Positions 55,367 to 64,000 of a DNA stretch of 64,000 bases are shown here, one piece after another (position 1 is the first letter of the stretch; every line of letters begins with the position of its first letter). Made by a program: the position numbers and the translations under genes. Source of the DNA: Filosporella fistucella (taxonomy: Eukaryota > Ascomycota > Leotiomycetes > Helotiales); contig JAQJZZ010000014.1 in NCBI GenBank assembly GCA_030077755.1, positions 806,001-870,000 of the forward strand, written 5' to 3'. The notes under the pieces were generated by a model. That model saw nothing but the letters and a program-made list of their open reading frames with translations, was not told where the DNA came from and made no database searches.

Positions 55367-57023
55367 ATGAAAGAGACCGCTATGGCATCGCCCCGGTGCC
55401 AAATAAATGCGCGGTTAACATGCCATGCCTGGGAGCTCGGTGCACAACTCAGGAGACTCGCAAACCGATTTCCGCCCTCAAGAGACAATATTCTCAGCTA
55501 TTCCGAACGGCTTGAGGCAATGAGCACGAACTTCTTACTACTGTTTCCCATTATGAACTCCTTGCCCAACAAAGATATCATCATTGTGCGGCATCACCTC
55601 GGACCCTGTCATCGATTCCTCAACACGTTTCATGGCCTGCAAGAGCTCCTGGCTCTCTGTGACCACAACTCTACGATCCGGCCAGCAGTAATGGTCTCAG
55701 GAAAATGGATTAGTCTACTTGATGAGGATGCGCACCAGTGCTTTCAGCAAGCATTGAGCAATATCGATGCGTGTATAAACCGTGCCATCTATTCGATGAG
55801 GGAATCATTCAACTTCAATGGGGATCTTTGTTCCGATTTAGAAGTGTAAGCACGTCCAGTCTTCTTTTCAAGAAACTATCCTCACTAGGTAACAGACTTT
55901 TCGAATGGGTGTCCAAAAGGCTTCAAGCCTCATTCAGCCATCTGAAAGCAAAAGATACAGTATTCCTGCAAGATTGTTTAACGTTTTCCTACGAGGAAAT
56001 GACTATGCAGGCAGACGCAGCGATTCCGGCACAAAACAGCAAATCTTCCTTCATTAGAACACATTTGACCATTGTTCCTGGCATACGCGCCCTGCAGGTC
56101 ACGCCTATAACAATTTTGCCTCCAAGCACTGTTCTCTCTAATTATCCGGACCTGCGAAGTCTGTCTTGGATTAAAAACAATGGAGATCCCGAGGCTTTGA
56201 TACCTCCATCTCTTAGGGGTGACGATATAACCCTAGATGTCTCATTCTTTGAAAAACTGCTAGAAATTGAGTCCCACTACCAGGCAACTTTCCCTGAAAG
56301 TTTGGTCGACTATACCTGGGATAAGGAGGCTCAAAGCTCAGCTGGAAAGCTTGTACAACACAAAACTCTCTTAACATCTCACAACCATGGCCGTCCGAAG
56401 GAGAGAGAGGTCCTACTATTTCAAAACAGGCTCCTCTTTCTGCGGAACAAGGGTGATTTCAAGATAGTGATTTGGGACATATCGCTCTGGAAAGACGTTA
56501 TCCTAATTTCCTATAATCCGACAGGCCGTCTACGACGAGTAAAAAGCTCAAGCATGGATTCGGGATCTCTGACCGTGTATTGGAAAACTGAGATGGCTGG
56601 CAAACCGAGAGTGTCAGGGATGCAATTATATTTCGAAGACATGTGGTCTTTACAACTATGGGCAGCTTTTCTCGCCCTGGACCCTGAGAAGCCGGAAGTA
56701 GGTGCCCATCAAGTTTCATATTGTTAGAAATGCTTACAGATTGATCTCTCTAGCCAGCAAATACCTTCAATGACACAGGACCGGTCAACACCCCAGAAGC
56801 ATTAAATTCTCAACAAGAACCATACCTCCAATCTCCAGTGCCGCCGCTGTCGGAATTCAGTGTGTCTGAAATAAAACAGGATACCACAACTGACAGGAAT
56901 GGAGCACTTGAGCGTGTTTGGGCTGCATTCTCACGTACTAAGAAACCAGGCGAGAATCTGGTGACAGATCTACGGTGGTACCGGGCATCAAGAAAACAGC
57001 CAAAAAAAGATGCCCGAAGTTGA
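55367..57023 (+). CDS. PH-like domain protein, orphan
   Basis: Three exons: 55367-55845, 55896-56697 and 56754-57023; 516 aa. The first intron (50 nt, GTAAGC to AACAG) restores frame as DLEV-LFEWVSKRL; the second has a GTAGGT donor and TCTAG acceptor. The N-terminal 160 residues are helical with an LRRLANRFPPSRD segment. Residues about 310-425 look like a PH domain of the RhoGEF type: AGKLVQHKTLLTS, then REVLLFQNRLLFLRNKGDFK, ending in a Trp-containing helix (MWSLQLWAAFLAL). No clear DH domain precedes it. The C-terminal 90 residues are Pro/Ser-rich with a basic end (ASRKQPKKDARS). It may bind membranes or be a degenerate GEF. Adjoining sequence is gene-poor. The start is the first ATG of the frame; an upstream exon cannot be excluded. 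Confidence 0.6.
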
Positions 57024-59325
57024 GGACTGAGCTGGCATCTCCACGACCGCCTCCCAGTCATGTCCAGCGATCCGAACAAGCCAGAAGAGTAATTAAAAAG
57101 CGTCTTGAAGTCCATAGCATATAATTTTGTTGACAGCGGAGCAGGGCAGAGAGCGAGGATGGACACGAATAGGCTGGCGTTCAGGTAGTAGAGGAAGGTG
57201 CCGAGAATGCTGAGACCGAGCACAATAGAGAGATTTGAGAGTGTAATTGCTTGAAGAGACTTATAGTACTTGCTCAGTGTCCCTATATGTAGCACCGCCT
57301 CGACCAAGCCATCAAACCGCTTTGAGAAGTGAATGCTTCCTAATCTGAGTCGCCACAGAGACGCCAGCCCTCATGACGCCTTTAGGCGTGAAGATCACGT
57401 TCCACGGAGGCAGAGAAATAGGTGTCGCGCAGGTCTGTGCCGAGATCAGTATTCTTTACATTCTATCCACTTTGCATAGATTACCTGCCGGGAGCTATCT
57501 TGGCGGAAAAGTCGTCACAAGTTCAACGATTTTGACGTGCTGCATTTGGAAGAAGTTCGATCACAACCCCCGCAGACGTTATATCTCTCCCAAGATGAAA
57601 TCGACGACAAAGGTAAGGTGGATCGGCTGCTCAAGAGCATTTCTGTTTGGCAAATATCATTGTTTCTTCTAACCGTTCTTGTCCGGCATATTAGGAAGCT
57701 GCTCGTATGCAGATAGTAGTTTTTACTATAGCCTTTTTGATTTTCGATTGCCACCTACATCGCCAATTAGTGCTAGCCGCAAAACTTGGAGACTCTAGTG
57801 AATGTACAGGCTGGACTTGGTTGTGAATCCATAAGCGCCATTGGTATCACTCGATTTCGGAAGAAGCTGATCAACCCTTCAAGAATCTCCAAGTCGCTTC
57901 CAAGATATCGTTAAGGAATCAACACGGAGAAAGACTTCCATCGCGTGCAAAACGACTATGTCTATATGGAGACAGACTTGCCAATCGTTTCCAGCATCCA
58001 CGCCGTGTCGAATTTCGTCTTCGATAGCCTTCACTATCTTTCATCGGCTATCAATTTTCCTTTGGCGGTAGAGTAAGTCGTTGGGTCTAGGCGAGCCTGG
58101 TATCCCCTACTCTACTTATTGTAGTTCCGGGCATTAATATGCTTCTGACCTGACTTGCGAATCGTGCTCAGACTATAAGTCACTCTACCTTTTGGGAAAG
58201 GCTTTGAAAGGCGTTCAATGACTTCCCCTTCGTGTGGTGATAGGCTCTAGCACAAGAACCTAATTTTTTTTCCTTACTTGACGAAATACCAGGAGTTCCA
58301 CGCGCAAGTCTATCAAAGCTTGGCTCCTACGTCTCCGGATGAGTTACACGGATCGGCAATTGGCCAGGAAGCAACTCATAAACAATGGTGAGAGTGTCAA
58401 TACCATTGGAGCTATGCTTTATATATCCTCAATAGCGGTGCACTTATTAGGAATCCTGCTAAGCGACATACGCCATTTCTCGACGTTGTAAGGGGACTCC
58501 AGGAATGAAGTCATAGGTACAGCCCTACTGGATTTAGGGAATTCTACTTACGACACTTGGACACAAGCAATCTTGTCCTTGAGTGTCATTCACCCAACAA
58601 TAGAATAAAGCACTACCATCTCGAGGCAGCCTCTCCTGCCCTTGCAATCTAGCGCGTTTATAAAAGCAGATTGAGAGCCTAGGTCGAGAATGGTAACCCA
58701 GACGCAACTATTCTAGCAAGCCTGACCGTTCTAGACTCTATTTTACCACCCGAGCCAAGATCATAGCGTGCAGAAATAAGCTAGGGAAGGAAGAAATTCT
58801 ATATAATACAACTTCATGGTGCTGAATGTTGGTTGCTAGGTTACTAACTTTGGTGACTCGACTTATTCTACTTGTCGTAATGTTCACACCTTTAAGATGT
58901 ATGCTTGCTCTTGTTTATCAGACGCCGTGGACTAGGGTTTTGCACCATATTGGGTGAGATAAGTGTTGCGGAGGTTACTAATGTTCGAGAAAGCCACCTA
59001 TCTCCATACAAAGAAAGACTTTTGAAATTACACAGCCCTTACCCTTATACAGAAAGAGCACACTTGTAAATTCTGTATTGTCTTGTAATTCTTCCTGCCT
59101 TATTACGTGCCGATCCCAGAAGACAATGACGGCTCTAGCAAGTAGTACCTCCTACACTACCCAAAGTCTTCTCTAGTAACGATTGCGCATCAAGGTGAGC
59201 CAAAGATTAGCCAAAAGCCGGCTTCTGCCCATCGAGCATGTTCTCTATCAAGAAGGGGTTGAAATTGTTGTGTCAACCCGCGTTTTCGATTGAGCGTCTT
59301 GCTATGATACAACACACAATATGAT
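57024..59325. other. gene-poor, probably degenerate region
   Basis: About 2.3 kb. From 57750 on, stops are dense in all frames and no open frame exceeds 60 codons, unlike neighbouring intergenic DNA. No terminal repeats or transposase motif could be read. A minus open frame of about 188 codons at 56810-57373 contains a long hydrophobic helix but overlaps the last exon of the PH-like gene. I see no supported gene. Confidence 0.4.
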
Positions 59326-59444
59326 ACATACGACCACAGACTGAGGAGAATTGGGCATCCCGTCCGCTCTGCCATACACAAGCCTCAGATCGGCAGATTA
59401 GTAGTTGGGTGGGTGACCACCAGCGAATACCTGCTGTTGTATGT
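59326..59444 (+). rRNA. 5S ribosomal RNA
   Basis: About 119 nt starting ACATACGACC and ending GTTGTATGT. The ends pair as helix I with one G-U pair. Conserved blocks are CATCCCGTCCGCTCTG and, in the 3' half, TTAGTAGTTGGG followed by TGGGTGACCACCAGCGAATA. A T-rich run follows directly (59444-59459) as Pol III terminator. As in many filamentous fungi, it stands alone rather than in the rDNA repeat. Confidence 0.95.
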
Positions 59445-60152
59445 TTTATTTTTTTGTTTTCGAAGCTTCCTTTGATGAAATTTCAAATTTTGGTGGATCC
59501 AATTTAGGCGAGTTAACATGGAATACACGTGATTGAACTCTCTCTGCCGTCCGACACTATATGATTTTGCAATGCTGCCCTTGCAAGATTGTCTTGCTTC
59601 ATGTGTAATTTTTGATGAATGAGACTTTATAACAGCATCTAGAGCATGGAAATAAGGCACTTGCTGTGATTGTAGCGCAGTACCCTCTCTATCTTCGGAG
59701 AGCAGATTTTCAAACGGCCACCCTTTTCCCTCACATGCCTTCATTAAGGTTGCAAAACACTTGCACTAAATCCTAATTCAAACTCCAGGTAATAACAAAT
59801 AAAAAATGTTCAAGAAATCAAGGGATTGGGACTAGATCGAAATACGGTTGAGCAAGCGAAAATATGCGAAGAAACATCAGTGTCCATAAATGTTCATCTC
59901 AAATAAAATATCAAAGCCAATGTGCAGCCGCAACAAAACCTATTCATCCTCTTAAATAGCAGGAGCAGGCAATGACAACGGTTCACGGAAACTGTTCCGG
60001 AGATGATTTCAGCGGTGTGGTATGTTATGGAATTCACCGTCATGACACTTCTTATACCTTGCTTGATCGCATCTGGGCCAATCACCGTCATATGGACTAG
60101 GCCATGAACCATAGTGCACAGGCTATCATCACAACGCTGATTCTTGTGGTAA
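59445..60152. other. intergenic, no supported gene
   Basis: About 700 bases. A 119-codon minus frame at 59385-59744 overlaps the 5S gene and terminator and is not credible. Nothing else seen. Confidence 0.5.
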
Positions 60153-60614
60153 GTGGATTTCAAAGTAATTGTTTGTTTCATATGTCTTCAAGACTGTGCG
60201 GGCAAATTATATCTCAACTCCCAGGAAATGTCTAACTTCATATATTATCAGTTTGTGTTTACCCTAGTTGTGGTTCCCTACTGGAGACACGACGACAGAG
60301 AAACTCATTACGTGCTGCTCGAATATCTTGGGTCGTCATGTAAATCCCATTCGAGACAACATAGACTTTTCAAGGCTATCTTCATCTGTGTTGCAATAGC
60401 TGTTTCTGTGGTTCCAGTCGCCGTCATCTGGACCAAACCAGTTTCTCCCGGGATCAAAGCAGCCGTGACTGTCGTGATCGATTTCATAGTTTTGGCTGTT
60501 TTTATATCGTGGGTTGTCCGGCGTCTTCTTTTTGCAGCCCCTGGAAGTGGTTCCTCCGCAGCCAATGCCTCAAGCTTTGGCTCTGGCTCAAGTCGCTCAC
60601 TGGTGGAGGACTAA
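60153..60614 (+). CDS. possible small two-TM protein
   Basis: Open frame of 153 codons; an internal ATG at 60228 may be the better start. Two hydrophobic segments are separated by a short loop (AIFICVAIAVSVVPVAVIW and VVIDFIVLAVFISWVV), then a basic RR and a Ser/Gly-rich tail (GSGSSAANASSFGSGSS). The topology is coherent, but no family is recognised and no intron is evident. Treat as hypothetical. Confidence 0.35.
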   Translation: MDFKVIVCFICLQDCAGKLYLNSQEMSNFIYYQFVFTLVVVPYWRHDDRETHYVLLEYLGSSCKSHSRQHRLFKAIFICVAIAVSVVPVAVIWTKPVSPGIKAAVTVVIDFIVLAVFISWVVRRLLFAAPGSGSSAANASSFGSGSSRSLVED

Positions 60615-60717
60615 TAAGTTCAACTGCTCTAAGCTAACAATACAATGGCCAATAGAGGACAGTCTATGACCTGAAGATATGAGATTTGATGACCTGTCAT
60701 CTAGCTCCTCCGGGACT

Positions 60718-60915
60718 CTAATTCTCAATCTGCAGCGCAGTGACGTTCAAGGTAAGAGCGCGAAGTTGACCAGAAAGCTTGGCGATCTCTCTGACATTGA
60801 GTGTTGTCGTGATTGTCAGATACAGCATAAGAAGGGCGAAACTGGCTGCAAGCCAGAGATAAAGTCTATTCGTGGCGGCTCGTGGGCGATTGCTATCTGC
60901 TGAAGCTCCGTGCAT
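60718..60915 (-). CDS. possible single-TM micro-protein
   Basis: 65 codons starting MHGASADSNRPRAATNRLYL, with one hydrophobic helix (LWLAASFALLMLYLTITTTL) followed by a leucine-rich amphipathic tail (IAKLSGQLRALTLNVTALQ). The basic side before the helix fits a tail-in/anchor topology. No homologue recognised and coding status is unproven. It converges on the two-TM frame at 60153. Confidence 0.3.
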   Translation of the reverse strand: MHGASADSNRPRAATNRLYLWLAASFALLMLYLTITTTLNVREIAKLSGQLRALTLNVTALQIEN

Positions 60916-61883
60916 GGTGTTGTGACTGATCGCGTGGATGGGACAATTGTTTCTGGAGAGAATGGGCTTGGTGCTGTTGATGCGAATATCGACAAACGAG
61001 TAGGTAATTTTCCAGCGCAGGAGGAATTGGTAATTAAGTAGTCTCTCTCCAAATGAGCGCTGTGCTACGCCGTAGGAGGCGGAGTTGATGGCCTGTTGAG
61101 GTTAGCAACATGGTGAAGAAATGGGCACCTGTTGGTTTGCATGACAGCCCTCATAGTAGTATATACAGAATCACAGGAAATGCCGAAACAAATATATCAA
61201 AATTTGTCCCCCATGTTTATCTCACTCCAGCATAATTACTTAGAACAAAGTCATGAAGAATTGAAGATGGCATGAAGTTATTGTCAGCTCGAGAAGGTTT
61301 TGCCAAGGCCCCGAAAATGCAGGTTACAAACAAGCTTCCCGATCAAGACATGGCGCACGCCATGAAAATGCTTGTCGCCGTCCCCAACTCGCTTCCAATT
61401 CTCTCTGCTCCCATCAACGAACTTGTTACAAATAATTCTGCGCAAGTAGCGCCCACCTCGCCGTTCCTCGATTGTTCCACGGCATTCGTATTTTCCCTTC
61501 ATATTCTATGGCGCGGGGCAACGGTTTGAGCTTTCATATCGTCATAATACCCGTCAAATGCGATAAAAGTTATCATGGATGAACAGGCTGGAGCCCGCTA
61601 GCTTATCGTCGACGGGGGTTTTCAGGGCCATTTCCCTTTCAACCTGCCCCTTCCAGCATAGGTTTATATATGATTCCGGACACAGCGAAGCAATCAGCTA
61701 TGCGTACCTGCCAGCCACAGCAATTATTCTCAAACTCTCATTGAGCTACACAGATTTAGCAGGTCATTGATCGACCATGGCAAAGCTTAGATCCCCCACC
61801 CAAAAGCTTGGGAGAATATAAACAAGGGAGCTCCCCAAGCTTTCTTTTCATTTTCAATTCTTGTCCGACAAGCAATTGTCATC
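60916..61883. promoter_or_regulatory. intergenic and promoter of the S10 gene
   Basis: About 970 bases. TATAAA at 61817-61822 lies 62 bases upstream of the carboxypeptidase ATG. Open frames at 61272-61529 (plus) and 61284-61502 (minus) overlap each other and lack features. Confidence 0.5.
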
Positions 61884-64000
61884 ATGATCTCCTCGTCAAT
61901 GTTGTTCTTGCTGGCTACAGCTGTTCCTGCGCTGGGTCAATTCGTTACAGCTCCCACCGATCTGATAAATGCTACCGGTTATCTTGATATCCCTGTCCGG
62001 TACAAGCAAGTACCGGCCGGCATTTGCGAATTGGATCCCAATTTTAAGAGTTACTCTGGATACGTGGATGTAGGTACTCGTATGTCCGGCGACACTGCAT
62101 ACAAGATGGATACGATTGCCTTCAATTGGAGGTCGGGTATCTGATTTGGAAGGAATATGCTAACTCGGATACCAATTTCAGGTCGCGGAGAATGAGCACA
62201 TCTTTTTCTGGTTCTTCGAATCGAGGAATCAGGACCCGGAGGATGCCCCACTGACTGTTTGGATTAATGGCGGGCCTGGATCGTCTTCAATGATTGGACT
62301 CTTCCAGGAATTGGGTCCTTGCGGAATAGATTTCAATGGGAATGTTTACAATAATCCATATTCCTGGTCCAATGTCAGCAACATGCTATTTATTGATCAA
62401 CCTACACAGGTATTTTGAATTGCCCAATTATAAAAATATTGCTAATTATACCAGGTCGGATTATCCTATTCAGTCCCAGTCAACAGCTATGTCGATAGCT
62501 CGTCGTACGTACCCGATTCAACTGTGTATAAACAGAGCTAAATTTTAGCTAGGGGTGCAATCATCACAGTTCCCGATGCAGTCTGCCCCGATTACGCCGT
62601 AGATAGCAGTTGTGGAACATGGAGCTATCCTAACCTCACATTGACAGCCAATTCTACAAGCGATGCCGCTCCAAACTTTTGGAGAACATTGCAAGGTTTC
62701 ATGGGAGCTTTCCCACAATACTCGCGGAACAGCTTCCATTTCTCGAGTGAAAGTTATGGTGGCCATTACGGACCTATTTTCAACGAGTATATCGAGGAGC
62801 AGAATGCGAAGAATATTTCTGGCGCACACCAAATATCTTTGGAGACCGTTCTTATAGGGTGGGTTTATTCGTGAAGAGAGTGTGCTTTACTGATGAAATT
62901 CGCAGGAATGGCTGGTATGATCCTCTGGTCCAGTATCAAGCTTACTATAACTTCACGTATGTATTTCAGACATTGCTCTCAACTTTCTTGTTCACAGACT
63001 TCCTGAGGAACAACTCGAGTATAGAGAATATATCGAAACGTTACTGAGAAAATCGCAGCGTCTCCCCTGGAAACACATACAATTACGATCCGTTCAATGC
63101 CAGTGTCAAATCCCAATTCTACAACAACCTCTACGGAGCTGGAAACTGTGTTGATCAGATAAAAGATTGTGCAGCAAGAGGCATCAACGAGATCTGCGAA
63201 TCAGCTGTCAGTGTCTCTCCCATCATCCTTTTCACCTCAAACTAACACTCATACCAGGACGCCTTCTGTGCGAACCTTGTCGAAAATATCTACGACATTT
63301 ACCTCGACCGCGACGAATATGACATGCGTGAACTGAATAAAGATCCGTTTCCATACGAGTTTTTCCCCGCATATCTTAACAAGCCAGAAGTACAAGCTGC
63401 GATTGGAGCTTTCACGAATTACTCGGAGTCATCGAATGCGGTGTACCAGGCTTTCACTGCGACAGGGGATGATAATCGAGAAGTAGGGACGGTTGAGGCG
63501 CTCAGGAAATTGTTGAAGCAGGGTATTACTGTGATGCTTTATGCGGGAGATGCAGATTATAAGTATGTGCCCCTTTTCAATGAGCGGGTGCGTATTGGAA
63601 TAAGCTGACGAATATAGCTGCAATTGGATCGGCGGCGAAGTCGTTGCTGAAGAGGTACAGGCAGAAGGCTTCTCCTGCGCAGGATACACAAACCTAAGTA
63701 CATCCGACGACATCGTCCACGGACAAGTCAAACAAGCTGGCTCCTTTTCCTTCGTTCGGATCTACGAATCCGTAAGTCATCCCTCCTCCAAAAACCCACC
63801 CCTTCACTCCATTCCCCAGATATCATTCACATCCCCAATACCCTTTCCAACTCACCGTAAAGTGACAACTAACTCCCACCAAGGGCCACGAAGTACCCTT
63901 CTACCAACCCCTAGCCTCCCTCGCCATCTTCGAGCGCGCCATATCCGGTCTGGACATCGCGACCGGGGAAATCAAACCAGATGCATCATACCTCACAGAA
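61884..64000 (+). CDS. secreted serine carboxypeptidase S10, one-base frameshift, cut by window end
   Basis: Secreted peptidase removing C-terminal residues. Exons: 61884-62069, 62182-62409, 62455-62504, 62553-62858, 62906-62956, 63059-63206, 63259-63562, 63618-63771 and 63884 to beyond 64000. Signal peptide about 1-18 ([14 protein letters not shown]). Family marks: [40 protein letters not shown], the nucleophile Ser222 in [11 protein letters not shown], the catalytic Asp in [15 protein letters not shown] and the His in [10 protein letters not shown]. In exon 7 the frame runs [14 protein letters not shown] up to about 63300. It then needs one extra base to continue as [13 protein letters not shown], so a T appears missing. 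All other junctions are in phase. This is either a sequencing indel or a fresh inactivating mutation. TATAAA lies 62 bases upstream of the ATG. Confidence 0.88.

Noticed and set aside
56810..57373. Minus-strand open frame with a long hydrophobic helix
   Set aside because: Overlaps the supported last exon of the PH-like gene, is preceded by TGA and has no start or splice context; kept as unproven.
57750..59320. Transposon hidden in the gene-poor stretch
   Set aside because: No terminal repeats, target-site duplication or transposase/reverse-transcriptase motif could be read; a repeat-library search would be decisive.
1..64000. CRISPR arrays, phage or plasmid features
   Set aside because: No spaced direct-repeat array of CRISPR type and no prokaryotic gene organisation; this is intron-rich fungal DNA.

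Overview
The window looks like the nuclear genome of a filamentous ascomycete. Nearly every gene has several short introns (about 42-112 nt) with GT-AG borders and CTAAC-like branch sites. The gene content is also fungal: a Zn2Cys6 regulator, RTA1 and SUR7-like membrane proteins, a CFEM protein, an AA5 copper radical oxidase, a dispersed 5S rRNA gene and a MOT1 orthologue. My impression from protein resemblance is a leotiomycete or close relative, but that is inference and needs a database search.

Region by region: 0.3-6.4 kb holds MOT1, whose first two coding exons are only 11 and 18 nt. 7.4-9.4 kb holds a decayed polytopic membrane protein gene. 9.7-15.2 kb holds a nine-exon Zn2Cys6 regulator and a divergent RTA1-like protein. 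15.7-25.3 kb holds four metabolic genes in two divergent pairs: sugar/polyol transporter <-> dihydroxyacetone (DHA) kinase, and SDR polyol dehydrogenase <-> transketolase of the DHA-synthase type. 26.4-31.4 kb holds an ELO elongase and a long CFEM-domain surface protein.

From about 31 kb the character changes. Intergenic spaces lengthen and broken genes appear among intact ones: an alpha/beta-hydrolase relic, a DUF2235 relic, a PLC-X gene without its N-terminal catalytic part, a mutated 5S copy and an anonymous coding relic. The intact or probably intact genes there are a BTB protein, a SUR7-like protein, a small two-exon orphan, a charged coiled-coil protein, a PAN-AA5 oxidase, a four-finger C2H2 factor (5' end not found), a PH-like protein and a 5S rRNA gene. 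An S10 serine carboxypeptidase runs off the right edge and carries an apparent one-base frameshift.

The best candidate for a functional system is the 15.7-25.3 kb cluster. Transport of a polyol or short sugar, its oxidation by the SDR, phosphorylation of a C3/C4 ketose by the DHA-type kinase and a DHA-synthase-like transketolase would form one pathway. It could process DHA/formaldehyde-derived carbon or a tetritol such as erythritol. I derived the exon structures by hand from splice consensus and reading-frame continuity; no tool was run.
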